NCBI RefSeq assembly: GCF_003258705.1
Contig: NZ_CP029480.1
Span: forward strand, 2,852,001 to 2,916,000
DNA length: 64,000 bases
Reading direction: 5' to 3'
Source: Arcticibacterium luteifluviistationis
GTDB taxonomy: Bacteria; Bacteroidota; Bacteroidia; Cytophagales; Spirosomataceae
In this document: piece by piece, positions 43,270 through 52,258 of the stretch
Numbering within the stretch: the first letter of the stretch is position 1
How the letters are laid out: the number at the start of each line of letters is the position of its first letter
Notes under the pieces: generated by a model
What the model was told of the DNA's origin: nothing
What the model saw: the letters and a program-made list of their open reading frames with translations, nothing else
Databases searched by the model: none
Position numbers and translations under genes: made by a program

Positions 43270-45450
43270 ATGGAAGCTAAACTTCAAATACCCGTTTTAG
43301 GCATGACCTGTGCTAGCTGTGCAGGCAGTGTGGAGCAAATTTTAAAGGAAACCCCTGGCGTAAAATCCGTTTCGGTCAATTATGCCAACGAAAAAGCCTA
43401 CCTAAACATTGATGAAGAAATCACTAACCTGCCGCTTCTACAAAAGCAAGTTCAAGCAATAGGCTACGATTTAGTTATAGAAAATGATGTTTCCGCAGAA
43501 GAAATCAAACAAGACCTCCTTAAGATAGCGAAGAAGAACACTATTTGGGCAGGAGTATTCTCTATACCCCTCTTAATTATTGGCATGATCGGTATGCACT
43601 GGCCTTATGCCAATTATATTATGATGGCACTGGCTACTCCTGTGCTTTTCATTTTTGGTAAAAGCTTTTTTATCAATGCTTATAAACAAGCAAGGATTGG
43701 CAAAGTAAACATGGATACGCTGGTGGCTTTAAGTACTGGTATAGCTTATACATTTAGCCTTTTCAACACCTTCTATCCTGCGTATTTTGAGAACAGAGGC
43801 TTAGAAGCTCATGTCTATTTTGAAGCCGCTGGGGTGGTTATATTTTTCATTTTGATAGGAAAATGGTTAGAAGAAAAAGCCAAGTCTGGTACTTCAGATG
43901 CATTGAAAAAGTTGATTGGCCTACAGCCAAAAACAGTTATCGTAATACGAAATGGTGTTGAGGAAACCCTTCCTATCAAAGAGGTTATAATGGGTGATAT
44001 CTTATTGGTAAAACCTGGCGAAAAAATACCTGTGGATGGAACTGTAAAAAAAGGAGAATCTTATATTGACGAAAGTAGCATTAGCGGTGAGCCTATGCCC
44101 GTGTTTAAAAGTAAAAAGTCAAAAGTATTTGCAGGTACTATTAATCAAAAAGGCAGTTTAAGAGTTTTAGCCAAGAAAATAGGAAATGACACCTACCTGT
44201 CACAAATTATCTCTATGGTAGAGGATGCACAAGGCAGCAAGGCTCCCATTCAGAAAACAGTAGATAAAGTAGCTCGCATATTTGTGCCCGCCGTACTCTT
44301 CATTTCAGTTTTAACCTTTGTGCTTTGGATGACACTGGGTGGTGAAAACAAACTGGCTTTGGGTATGTTATCGGCACTATCGGTATTGGTAATAGCATGC
44401 CCGTGTGCATTAGGACTGGCCACACCTACCGCCATTATGGTGGGCGTAGGCAAGGGAGCAGAAAACGGTTTCTTAATAAAAGATGCAGAGAGCTTAGAAA
44501 TAGCTCAGCATGTGGACACCGTAGTGTTAGACAAAACAGGAACTATTACGGAAGGAAAACCCTCCGTCACCAAAGTATTGTTTTATACGGAATTAGCATT
44601 CCAAAAAGCTCTTATAAAAAGTCTTGAGGCCGTTTCAGAACATCCTCTAGCAGCTGCTATTGTTGATTATTTCAAAGAAGAAGAAAGCCTAGACATTACC
44701 GATTTTGAATCCATCACGGGTGTGGGTGTTAAAGGAAAGTATCAAGGCAAAACATACCTCGTCACTAAACCTTCTTACGTAGAAAAACTATCATCAGAAA
44801 GCGTCAAGGAAAATATCAGCAAACTTCAAAACGAAGGTAAAACCGTGGTGGTACTATCAAACGAAACCGAAATACTGGGCATTATAGCCATTGAAGATAG
44901 TATTAAAGAATCTTCTGCGGCAGCTATCTTAAAAATGCAGGAGCAAAACCTAGAGGTTATAATGCTTACGGGTGATAATGAAAATACAGCAGAAGCAGTA
45001 GCAAAAGCAGTGGGCATAATAACATTTAAAGCCAACTGCCTCCCGTCTGACAAAAGTGAGTTTATTCAAAAACTACAAAAAGAAGGTAAAACGGTAGCAA
45101 TGGTGGGCGACGGAATTAACGACAGTGTTTCCCTAGCTCAGGCAGATGTAGGAATAGCCATGGGTTCGGGCTCGGACATTGCTCTCGATGTAGCCAAAAT
45201 AGCCATTATCTCTAACGACCTAATCAAAATACCTGCTGCCATCAAGCTGTCTAGAAAGACCATGAACACCGTAAAACAGAACCTTTTCTGGGCATTTATT
45301 TATAATATTATTGGAATTCCGCTAGCGGCAGGAATTTTATACGCTGTAAATGGTTTTATGATTAACCCCATGATAGCAGGAGCTGCCATGGCGTTTAGTT
45401 CGGTTAGTGTGGTGCTTAATAGCTTAAGACTCAAAACCGCCAAAATTTAA
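43270..45450 (+). CDS. copA: Copper-translocating P1B-type ATPase (CopA-like)
   Basis: 726 aa. One N-terminal heavy-metal domain with GMTCASC (about 12-18). Membrane helices, then the actuator motif SISGEP, the intramembrane CPC in VIACPCALGLATP (near 377), phosphorylation motif DKTGT (near 420), the HP in SEHPLAAAI and MVGDGINDS hinge. CPC and the paired HMA point to Cu(I) or Ag(I) export from the cytoplasm. It is followed 10 bp later by a CopZ-like chaperone and lies beside further metal genes. Confidence 0.93.
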   Translation: MEAKLQIPVLGMTCASCAGSVEQILKETPGVKSVSVNYANEKAYLNIDEEITNLPLLQKQVQAIGYDLVIENDVSAEEIKQDLLKIAKKNTIWAGVFSIPLLIIGMIGMHWPYANYIMMALATPVLFIFGKSFFINAYKQARIGKVNMDTLVALSTGIAYTFSLFNTFYPAYFENRGLEAHVYFEAAGVVIFFILIGKWLEEKAKSGTSDALKKLIGLQPKTVIVIRNGVEETLPIKEVIMGDILLVKPGEKIPVDGTVKKGESYIDESSISGEPMPVFKSKKSKVFAGTINQKGSLRVLAKKIGNDTYLSQIISMVEDAQGSKAPIQKTVDKVARIFVPAVLFISVLTFVLWMTLGGENKLALGMLSALSVLVIACPCALGLATPTAIMVGVGKGAENGFLIKDAESLEIAQHVDTVVLDKTGTITEGKPSVTKVLFYTELAFQKALIKSLEAVSEHPLAAAIVDYFKEEESLDITDFESITGVGVKGKYQGKTYLVTKPSYVEKLSSESVKENISKLQNEGKTVVVLSNETEILGIIAIEDSIKESSAAAILKMQEQNLEVIMLTGDNENTAEAVAKAVGIITFKANCLPSDKSEFIQKLQKEGKTVAMVGDGINDSVSLAQADVGIAMGSGSDIALDVAKIAIISNDLIKIPAAIKLSRKTMNTVKQNLFWAFIYNIIGIPLAAGILYAVNGFMINPMIAGAAMAFSSVSVVLNSLRLKTAKI

Positions 45451-45460
45451 AAAATAGAAA

Positions 45461-45670
45461 ATGAAAGAATTAAAATTCAAAACAAATATCAACTGTGGCA
45501 ACTGCATCAAATCTGTCACACCCTTTCTAAATCAATTAGATGAAGTAGACGAATGGAAGGTTGACACCGAAAATCCTGATAAAATATTAACGATAGAGGG
45601 GGATGATATTACGTCCAAAGAGATAATTGAAACTGTAGAAAAAGCAGGTTTTAAGGCTGAGGCGATTTAA
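45461..45670 (+). CDS. Heavy-metal-associated domain chaperone (CopZ-like)
   Basis: 69 aa, a single HMA fold with NCGNCIKSV in place of the usual MxCxxC, the two cysteines spaced normally. It likely ferries Cu(I) to the adjacent ATPase or buffers it in the cytoplasm. Separated from copA by 10 bp, so co-translated. No terminator hairpin follows directly; the next 463 bp carry repeats. Confidence 0.9.
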   Translation: MKELKFKTNINCGNCIKSVTPFLNQLDEVDEWKVDTENPDKILTIEGDDITSKEIIETVEKAGFKAEAI

Positions 45671-45750
45671 TAGATTATTGGGAATTAGCAGAGAGACGTT
45701 TGTCATGATTTTTCATTAAAAATCACGCCAAACGGATTAGCTCCGTAGAC

Positions 45751-45915
45751 TTTTTACGAGGGGTTTGCACCCCTCGCTATTAACATGTCGCTCCGCTGGA
45801 GCTTTGTTGCCAAGACATCTCTACCTGGTCTCAAAAATGCCAAAACGAATGAATCCCTTACCTTTTTACGAGGGGTTTGCCCCCTCGCTATTAACATATC
45901 GCTCCGCTGGAGCTT
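45751..45915. repeat. Two direct copies of a 53-54 bp hairpin repeat
   Basis: Copies at 45751-45804 and 45863-45915 are nearly identical; the second has a 1-bp deletion within the CACCCC/CCCCC run. Each holds two small hairpins: CGAGGGG/CCCCTCG, and GCTCC-gct-GGAGC after ATGT. A third relative occurs at 46984-46997 and the smaller GCCCC/GGGGC type at 58500-58647. The rest of 45671-46133 has no gene; a minus-strand frame across the repeats is not accepted. Confidence 0.75.
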
Positions 45916-46133
45916 AAAAGATAATTCCTTTATAGCAGCATATCGCATAGAAAAGGTAAACATACCCCAGAGGGGTATAAAATGAATAGAGAACTTCTCC
46001 TTGACCGCAATAAGCCATTTGGCGGAATTTTGGCATAAAAAGCCAAAATTGTGACAAATATTTAAAAGAGAAATAGCAATCAATTAGACAGTCACGCCCA
46101 TTGATTATTATACCTAATATGTATCAAACAAAC

Positions 46134-46823
46134 TTAAAAAGCGTGATGCAAGCTCAGTTGAATTTGTCTTTTCTTAACACTATTCGTGGTTTGCGTCATG
46201 AATGCTCCCTGCATACGTAGATTGTCCGCTAAAGAATAACCCAATCCCGAGTAAAACCTGTTTCTGTCAAATAACTCTACGGAGAAATTATTGCTTGCTT
46301 TCCCTTTTTGTCCATTCACAAACAACTCATTATAAAGAGCTAAGTATAGAGCACCTTTCTTAAGGTCGGTTTGGTTAAGAGGTACATTTAAGAAAAGATT
46401 ATAGCGGTATCTTGTTCTTGTATCTAGGTCGGCTACCCAACGCTGTTCAAACCTAAAACGATGCGTAAAGTAGAATCTTTCGCCTACTTTTTGTGGCATT
46501 AAAGCTTCCTGATATATTCTACTTTCGGTACTTGTTGATTTATCCTCCTTTCCTAAGGCACCAGAAGTAATATGCCCATACCCTAAGGTGAATTTCAGTT
46601 TAGTATTTTTGGGAGAATACGTAAAACCACCTCTTAGTAAAAGCTGCTCTAAGTCACCAGCCACTTGATAGTTTCTATGTTGAATGTCTCCTTGCAAGCC
46701 AAATTGAGAGTTTTTAAACTTGGTATTCCAGAAATACATGTACCAGCCACCTACGTCAGGGTGGAGACTTTGGCCCATCACAGAAGTGCTAAAAAACAAT
46801 AGAACAAAGAGAACACGAATCAT
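46134..46823 (-). CDS. DUF2490 outer-membrane protein
   Basis: 229 aa from the chosen ATG, with signal peptide IRVLFVLLFFSTSVMG. The mature protein begins DVGGWYMYFWNTKF and continues with GDIQHRNYQVAGDLEQLLLRGGFTY and RFYFTHRFRFEQRWV, the hallmark blocks of DUF2490. It ends in a beta-barrel-like strand (QIQLSLHHAF). Probably an outer-membrane barrel of unknown function, possibly metal related because it lies within the metal island. Upstream frame to 46856 is not signal-like. Confidence 0.88.
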   Translation of the reverse strand: MIRVLFVLLFFSTSVMGQSLHPDVGGWYMYFWNTKFKNSQFGLQGDIQHRNYQVAGDLEQLLLRGGFTYSPKNTKLKFTLGYGHITSGALGKEDKSTSTESRIYQEALMPQKVGERFYFTHRFRFEQRWVADLDTRTRYRYNLFLNVPLNQTDLKKGALYLALYNELFVNGQKGKASNNFSVELFDRNRFYSGLGYSLADNLRMQGAFMTQTTNSVKKRQIQLSLHHAF

Positions 46824-46983
46824 ACTTATGAGTTTTGTTGTGCCCAAAAATATCATTCTTGAACTATAATGACAAAGGCGGATAGACGAAAAGCCATTTG
46901 TAAGATACTTCCAGCATTAGTTTATCTAAGCATACAATATATCAAAAGAACGCTTAAAAAACGACCAGCCATCTGTTCCATCG

Positions 46984-47059
46984 TCGGCTTTCCAGCCGGG
47001 ACATCTTAAAAAAACGATACAAAAAAAGCAAAAACCCTGTAAACTCACAGAGTACAGGG
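46984..47059. terminator. Repeat hairpin and terminator before the exported HMA gene end
   Basis: CGGCT/AGCCG (46984-46997, GGAAAG-type loop in the minus sense) belongs to the short-hairpin repeat family. Further right, CCCTGTA (47035-47041) pairs with TACAGGG (47053-47059), with a T-run on the minus strand, giving a terminator for the gene at 47105. The 280-bp gap holds no gene. Confidence 0.65.
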
Positions 47060-47104
47060 CTTTATAGGGAATGTTCTTTTTACTTATCTCAAAACACCAA
47101 CTAC

Positions 47105-47461
47105 TTAATCATCATGCGGCACTGCCGTCTTTTGACAGCAATCCGGTAATCTATCGTGAGCTTTTTGGTCAGCTACTACTTCATCAGCATCATAACCTAT
47201 TTTGGTAATGGCAGTCTTGATTTTAGCGGCATCGGTTTTCTTTGCATTATAAGCTACAGTCACCACTTTATCATCTAAGTTTAGCTCGGCTTTTTCTACC
47301 CCTTTGGTTAGGCTTAAATCTCTTTCAATTCTATCCTTACACATTTTACAAATAGCCGAAGTTTTGATACTTACTACGTTATCATAACTCGCGAAGCTTT
47401 GAGCTTTAGCTCCAAAACTCATCAAAAAGCCGAGTACTACAAATCCTATTATCTTTTTCAT
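47105..47461 (-). CDS. Exported HMA-domain metal-binding protein
   Basis: 118 aa. Signal peptide KKIIGFVVLGFLMSFGAKAQ leads a single HMA domain with CKMCKDRIERDL (Cys38, Cys41), then LTKGVEKAELNLDDKVVTVAYNAKKTDAAKIKTAITKIGYDADEV. An unusual Cys-rich tail (DCCQKTAVPHDD) could add ligands. It probably binds Cu(I) or mercury in the periplasm. It is first in a minus-strand series of metal genes with its own terminator. Confidence 0.9.
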   Translation of the reverse strand: MKKIIGFVVLGFLMSFGAKAQSFASYDNVVSIKTSAICKMCKDRIERDLSLTKGVEKAELNLDDKVVTVAYNAKKTDAAKIKTAITKIGYDADEVVADQKAHDRLPDCCQKTAVPHDD

Positions 47462-47518
47462 ATCTCAATTTAATTAATTTTCAATTACCTTTTTACTAAC
47501 AAACTGTTAATCAACAGC

Positions 47519-47749
47519 CTATTCACCATCAGAACTAACTTCGGCTAAATCCATTTTACATACAGGACATTTACCTGCCTCTTCATAAACCTTGTCTGCT
47601 TCGCACTCCATTGGGCATGCGTAATGTACATGTGCTACCTCTTCAGAAGTATCGGACATTTCAGACATATCAGCATCGCTACTTTCGCTGGTACAAGCTC
47701 CTAAAAAGCCTAAAAATAGCATGCCTAAAACTAATTTACTTTTCATCAT
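47519..47749 (-). CDS. Heavy-metal-binding-domain lipoprotein
   Basis: 76 aa. Lipoprotein signal with lipobox GAC (LGFLGACTSES), a short acidic spacer, then YACPMECEADKVYEEAGKCPVCKMDL, the heavy-metal-binding domain seen in CusB/CzcB-type proteins. It is envelope-anchored and probably captures copper or zinc. It sits between the AraC-type regulator and the exported HMA gene, in the same direction. Confidence 0.92.
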   Translation of the reverse strand: MMKSKLVLGMLFLGFLGACTSESSDADMSEMSDTSEEVAHVHYACPMECEADKVYEEAGKCPVCKMDLAEVSSDGE

Positions 47750-47755
47750 TATTAT

Positions 47756-48316
47756 TCAAATTTTATCAAGCTGTTTACGCTTGCCTGTTGTTTTATAATT
47801 ACTTGGGGTCACCCCTACTATTTTCTTAAATTGATTAGATAAGTGAGCCACACTACTGTAATGTAAACTTTCCGATATCTCACTTATTGTCATTTCATCA
47901 TACGTGATGAGTTCTTTTACTCTTTCTATTTTTTGCTCTATCACAAAATGCTCTATGGTGTCACCCACTTTGCTAGAAAAAAGACTGCTTAACCATTTAT
48001 AATCTTTGCCTACTTCTTCTTCAATATACGCAGAAATAGTATATTTTTTCAAAGCGTTTTCTTGTTGATAAATCAGTTTGGTAACAGCATTTTTAACTGC
48101 TTCTACATATTGATAATCTTTGTCTAAAAGTAACTCAAAACCCAAACTTTCAAGTTTGCCGGCTAAGTTATTTTGCTCTTTCTCACTTAATTTATCTTTG
48201 AGTGGAACACGACCTAACTCTATCTGGCCATAGGCTATCCCTGATGTATCCAAGAGCTGTTTTACACTCATGATACACCTATCACACACCATATTTTTTA
48301 TTTTAAGCGTCTGCAT
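47756..48316 (-). CDS. HMA-domain / AraC-type transcriptional regulator
   Basis: 186 aa. The N-terminal about 70 residues (LKIKNMVCDRCIMSVKQLLD) resemble a heavy-metal-associated domain with VCDRC (Cys11, Cys14). The C-terminus (YISAYIEEE...ISEISESLHYSSVAHLSNQFKKIVGVTPSNYK) is the AraC helix-turn-helix. A metal-sensing activator is the natural reading. Its start ATG overlaps the TonB receptor stop by 1 bp (TAATG), so it is translated after and together with that receptor, and it lies in front of the metal lipoprotein. Confidence 0.87.
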   Translation of the reverse strand: MQTLKIKNMVCDRCIMSVKQLLDTSGIAYGQIELGRVPLKDKLSEKEQNNLAGKLESLGFELLLDKDYQYVEAVKNAVTKLIYQQENALKKYTISAYIEEEVGKDYKWLSSLFSSKVGDTIEHFVIEQKIERVKELITYDEMTISEISESLHYSSVAHLSNQFKKIVGVTPSNYKTTGKRKQLDKI

Positions 48317-50481
48317 TATCTAAGTTTATAACGAACTCCAAGATAAACTGTTCTACCTACCACTGGTCCCCAAACTTGCCCTGCATCAAAAGTAGCATCA
48401 TCAGGATTTCCTGCAGATATTATTGGATTATCTTGCTTATAGTTTAGCAAGTTTTCTGCTCCCAAATAATATTCCCAATTCACAAAGTTTCTGGCTACCT
48501 GTGCATTTAAAACGACAAAGCCATCCGCATATTTGTCAACATTCAAATCTGGAATTCTTTGCTTGCCTTTATACGTCAAAGTGCCATCTATTTTCCATTT
48601 ATTATAGGGCATAGAATACGTAGCATTAAGCAATGCCAATGACTTAGGAACAAACATTTTATCTCTCAAACTAGCTTCATCAGGCTTTGCATAGAAGGTT
48701 TGCTTCACGCTAATCCACCTGTAAGCCGCTTTAAGCTCCCAGCGGTCGTTAGGCACTAAACTAAGTTCTGCCTGTGCACTGGTAGAAAAAGAACGGTTGG
48801 TGGTATTATAAAAGAGCAATTTCCCTACCTGCTCCATATCCATCATTAAATGCTGGCTAAACTCTGTGTGATACACATCAAAAGTCAAGGAATTCTTCCC
48901 AAAGTCTTTGGTCCAGCTGGTACCATAATTCCAAGAAATCTCAGGAGCTATAGGCTCATTAAAAACAACTTCTCTGTTACTTACCAGTTGACCAAAATTC
49001 TCTGCCAATGGCGTAGGCACTCGCATACCTTTTCCTATTGAAAGTCGCCAAGTATTGGTTTCTCCCAAATCTTGTTTAAAATGTAATCTTGGAGTTACCT
49101 GCGTACCAAAAAGGTTATGCTGGTCTACTCGCAAACCAGCTACCAAAATAGTTCTATCAAGTTTGTTAAAAGTATACTCTCCAAAAACTCCAGGAACTAA
49201 TTCTTGTCTATTGAGCTCTATTGGATTTTGAAAATTGGCGTAGCTTTCTTCATACTGGTCTGCCAAAAAGCTTAAACCCGTTTTATAGGTATGATTGGTG
49301 TTGCCTATCATATCTTGGTAAATCAAATTACCATATAAAGTATTCTCTTTTGCTATGTAGGGGTTCACACCAAAAACAGATTCAGAGTCATAGAAATTGG
49401 CATTCAAAATCAAACCCAAGCCTCTGTATGGCGTCTCTGGAAAAAGCACAGCCGTTTTAGTAAAAAGTGTCAACTTTTTACTTTTATTTTCAAATACATA
49501 TGGATTTGAAAAACGCCCGTCGGTCAATTGCCCACCCTCTCTATTTTCTGTTAAGAAGTTGACACCAAACTGTCCATTAAATCGATCGCCGCTATATTTC
49601 CATCTGTTTAAGAAATTGACTTGGTCATATTTTGGAAGGTCTTTAAAGCCGTCATTGTTTCTATCAATTTCTGTTTTTAGAAAAGAACCATGACTCAATA
49701 AACCCACCGACCATTTATCACCCAATTTCTGAGCAAGGTTAAGATTGACCTCTCCCCTACCTAATTCATTGGTATAAAGATTCAAATAGACAGGCTCTGC
49801 CAAATCTGGTTTGTGCAGTTCTACATTGATAGTACCAGACATAGACTCGTAACCATTAACAATGGATGATGTTCCTTTTATTACATCTACAGACTGAATC
49901 CATGTTCCTGGCACATAATTCATCCCAAATGGTACCGCCAAACCTCTAATACCAGGCATGCCTTCAATATTGGTTTGAACATACTTACCAGCTAGGCCTA
50001 GCATTTCTAACTGCCTAGACCCTGTAATGGCATCTGCAAAACTCACAGAAACGGAGGCATTAGTTTCAAAACTCTCCGAAAGATTACAGCAAGCCGCTTT
50101 TGCTAATTCTTTGGTCGTAATAATTTGCGTTTGAACGGACGCCATCTTATCAAAGGTAGTACCACTACTTTTTACCACCACCTCATTTAAAGTACTGGTG
50201 TCTGGCGTTAAAGTAAACTTAAAAGGGCCGGCTCCATGAGCCATCACAGTATCTGTTTTAAAACCCAGATAGCTAATAATTAACTGATGTTGTCCTGTTT
50301 TTTTGGGAATGGTGAATTGACCGTTTACATCAGTCATGGTGGCATTTGATGGCTCTGATTGCCATTTGACCACTGCTCCTATTAAAGGTTGGTCTGCTTT
50401 TTCTAAAACAGAACCACTTATTTGTTGGCCAAAGGCCGAAGTATTAAAAACTAATACTGTAAAAAGTATGATGTATTTCAT
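48316..50481 (-). CDS. TonB-dependent receptor with carboxypeptidase-like N-terminal domain, metal-linked
   Basis: 721 aa. Signal peptide, then a carboxypeptidase-regulatory-like domain (QISGSVLEKADQPLIGAVV..., residues 20-95). Plug region with CCNLSESFETNASVSVSFADAITGSRQLEMLGL (Cys131-Cys132) and a 22-strand barrel, ending VGRTVYLGVRYKLR. The paired Cys in the plug, unusual for sugar or siderophore receptors, and the neighbouring metal genes suggest copper or metallophore uptake. Coupled to the AraC regulator by overlapping stop and start. Confidence 0.9.
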   Translation of the reverse strand: MKYIILFTVLVFNTSAFGQQISGSVLEKADQPLIGAVVKWQSEPSNATMTDVNGQFTIPKKTGQHQLIISYLGFKTDTVMAHGAGPFKFTLTPDTSTLNEVVVKSSGTTFDKMASVQTQIITTKELAKAACCNLSESFETNASVSVSFADAITGSRQLEMLGLAGKYVQTNIEGMPGIRGLAVPFGMNYVPGTWIQSVDVIKGTSSIVNGYESMSGTINVELHKPDLAEPVYLNLYTNELGRGEVNLNLAQKLGDKWSVGLLSHGSFLKTEIDRNNDGFKDLPKYDQVNFLNRWKYSGDRFNGQFGVNFLTENREGGQLTDGRFSNPYVFENKSKKLTLFTKTAVLFPETPYRGLGLILNANFYDSESVFGVNPYIAKENTLYGNLIYQDMIGNTNHTYKTGLSFLADQYEESYANFQNPIELNRQELVPGVFGEYTFNKLDRTILVAGLRVDQHNLFGTQVTPRLHFKQDLGETNTWRLSIGKGMRVPTPLAENFGQLVSNREVVFNEPIAPEISWNYGTSWTKDFGKNSLTFDVYHTEFSQHLMMDMEQVGKLLFYNTTNRSFSTSAQAELSLVPNDRWELKAAYRWISVKQTFYAKPDEASLRDKMFVPKSLALLNATYSMPYNKWKIDGTLTYKGKQRIPDLNVDKYADGFVVLNAQVARNFVNWEYYLGAENLLNYKQDNPIISAGNPDDATFDAGQVWGPVVGRTVYLGVRYKLR

Positions 50482-50530
50482 AAGATATTTTATATAAACA
50501 ATTGATTAACAACCGAATACTAAAATTATC

Positions 50531-50953
50531 TTATAGTAAAAATGTCTGAATTTTAATGAGGAGTTTCCGACCAGTATTTGGCGGAGCATTGGCTAAAAAG
50601 TCAAATGCCTTTTGCTCTGGAAGAGCATCAAAAACAGCATTGAAATTAAAAAGCTTTGGAAGCGTTTCCATTTTCAAAACAGGCCAAGCCACATTTTGAA
50701 AAGATGCACTAGTTTCTAAATCAAGATTTTTAAAATGAGCATGTGTTTCACAACATTCATTTTGCTTAAAACTCAAAGCCCCGTCTGAAGTATCTATAGT
50801 ATTCACCTCCATAGAGCAAGAATCTTCTTCAGTAAAACTACTGGTGGTAAGCCCTATGGCATGACAAGTATGCTCAAACATGGCAAGCCCCGTAGCACTA
50901 AAAACAATATTTAGTGCCATAAAAACGGCCAGTACTTTGAGCGATATTCTCAT
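50531..50953 (-). CDS. HYC_CC_PP-type exported protein
   Basis: 140 aa. Membrane anchor or signal (LKVLAVFMALNIVFSATGLAMF), then EHTCHAIG (His28, Cys30), ECCETH (Cys67, Cys68) and a C-terminal PPNTGRKLLIKIQTFLL. These three elements define the HYC_CC_PP family, found beside copper resistance and TonB receptor genes in Bacteroidota. It probably binds copper in the periplasm. A -7-like box TAATTTTG lies 7 bp before the start on the minus strand (50968-50961), implying a very short leader. Confidence 0.8.
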   Translation of the reverse strand: MRISLKVLAVFMALNIVFSATGLAMFEHTCHAIGLTTSSFTEEDSCSMEVNTIDTSDGALSFKQNECCETHAHFKNLDLETSASFQNVAWPVLKMETLPKLFNFNAVFDALPEQKAFDFLANAPPNTGRKLLIKIQTFLL

Positions 50954-51098
50954 GATGTTGCAAAATTAACGAAAAGTTTCACGAATTAGTTACATCTAAA
51001 TCCTTGCCAATTGTAATATTTGCAAGAAATGGCATCTTATTTGGAAATAAAACCATGAGATATATCGTTTTTACCGTATTCCGCCTTTCCCAGAATAA

Positions 51099-51821
51099 AT
51101 GATAATTAGACTACTTTTTTGCTTCCTTCTTTTTAATACGGCTCAGGCCCAATTCTTTAGTCAAACGGATAATACCCTTGAGACTAACAGAAAGAAACCC
51201 GTTTCGTTTTCTCATCAGCCGTTTTTACTGCTGAAAGTTACACCTACCGCCCTCATTGGACGAGACAATGTACTTCAATATGGAGTAGAATTAGCTCCCC
51301 CGTTTGGTAAGTTTAGTTTCGGTTTTGATTATGGAAAAGGAAAAGGCGACTGGTCGTTTAATAAAGACCAGAAAGCAAATCACCCAGAGCAAGAAACCAG
51401 AATTATACGTGGGGAAATTAGAGGTTATTTTTCTGACTGGTATCCTTTTTACGCTTTAGACAAAAAACCTTTTGGTAGGTATTACTCTTTAGAATATGTT
51501 CAGAAAGATTTAAAATATGCAACTTCGCCAAACCTGGAATCATACGGCGGCACGCAGGTAGAAGGTATAGGACCTTTTGATGTGAATTACATTGAAAGAG
51601 CTTTGCATGTCAAATTTGGAAAGCATTTCATTATTTCAAAATGGTTTTTCATTGATGGTTTTGTGGGAATTGGTGTAGGTCAATACAGTTCTGAAGCGAA
51701 TGATTTAGAGGCAGTTCAGGTGAAAAATGGCTTCAGTTTTGGCAGGCCAACTAGGGATTTAGCTTCCAAAGGTTTGTTTTTAAGCAAGACCGCTGGTGCT
51801 AGACTTTGTTTACCACTTTAA
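51099..51821 (+). CDS. Outer-membrane-like hypothetical protein (DUF3575-type)
   Basis: 240 aa. Signal peptide IIRLLFCFLLFNTAQAQ. Mature protein has beta-barrel pattern: LLKVTPTALIGRDNVLQYGVELAPPFGKFSFGFDYG, IIRGEIRGYFSDWY, FIDGFVGIGVGQY. Similar to DUF3575 or OmpW-like surface proteins, but family not certain. The next gene, a small lipoprotein, starts 13 bp later, so they are a two-gene unit. Divergent from the HYC_CC_PP gene. Confidence 0.75.
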   Translation: MIIRLLFCFLLFNTAQAQFFSQTDNTLETNRKKPVSFSHQPFLLLKVTPTALIGRDNVLQYGVELAPPFGKFSFGFDYGKGKGDWSFNKDQKANHPEQETRIIRGEIRGYFSDWYPFYALDKKPFGRYYSLEYVQKDLKYATSPNLESYGGTQVEGIGPFDVNYIERALHVKFGKHFIISKWFFIDGFVGIGVGQYSSEANDLEAVQVKNGFSFGRPTRDLASKGLFLSKTAGARLCLPL

Positions 51822-51834
51822 GAAAGAAAATATT

Positions 51835-52119
51835 ATGATTAAGGTTATAAAATATTCAGTATCGTTTTTGTTTTTAGTAGGCATATTGGCTTCATGCTGG
51901 GCTCCTAGGTGCCCTATGGATACCTGCAGGTCAAAATACGAACATAAGCATAATGACTTGGTAGCTGGCGTTTTCTCGCCAAGAAATGGAGTTCCGCATA
52001 GAGTGCACTACTTGTGGGATAAAGACAAAGGCGAAAGTAACCCGGGTACAGATTTTGTCCCTGGTGAAGACGGTAAGAAGAAAAAAGCTAAGAAACGTTA
52101 TCCTTGGGAGAAGTGGTAG
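51835..52119 (+). CDS. Small Cys-rich lipoprotein
   Basis: 94 aa from the chosen ATG. Lipoprotein signal VIKYSVSFLFLVGILASC, followed by Cys cluster ASCWAPRCPMDTCRSKYEHKHN, then a basic C-terminus (GKKKKAKKRYPWEKW). The Cys and His cluster after the lipid anchor resembles short envelope proteins linked to gliding or type IX secretion genes, but I cannot name it. In-frame extension to 51796 overlaps the previous gene. Last gene before the accessory region. Confidence 0.75.
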   Translation: MIKVIKYSVSFLFLVGILASCWAPRCPMDTCRSKYEHKHNDLVAGVFSPRNGVPHRVHYLWDKDKGESNPGTDFVPGEDGKKKKAKKRYPWEKW

Positions 52120-52201
52120 GATTTCTTTAGAAGCCTGTTTTTCTTAAGATTTATTTGCTTTGGAGGTATTTAGAAATTGACATCACCCTGTAAATGGCTG
52201 G

Positions 52202-52244
52202 TCAAATGAACCGAAGCCTTAATCGCTGCATTCGAGCCTAATTG
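52202..52244. repeat. Degenerate copy of the cassette-flanking hairpin
   Basis: TCAAATGAACCGAAGCCTTA and then CGCTGCATTCGAGCCTAATT match the well-formed copy at 53838-53884 except for one small gap, but the left arm end and outer boxes (GCTCAAC, GTTGGCG) are lost. It lies just outside the first accessory gene and probably marks the edge of the array. Confidence 0.6.
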
Positions 52245-52258
52245 CTGTGTGTAGTTTT

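Noticed and set aside
45754-46083. Minus-strand frame across the hairpin repeats
   Set aside because: It repeats LQRSDMLIARG because the DNA itself is a tandem repeat; not a protein gene.
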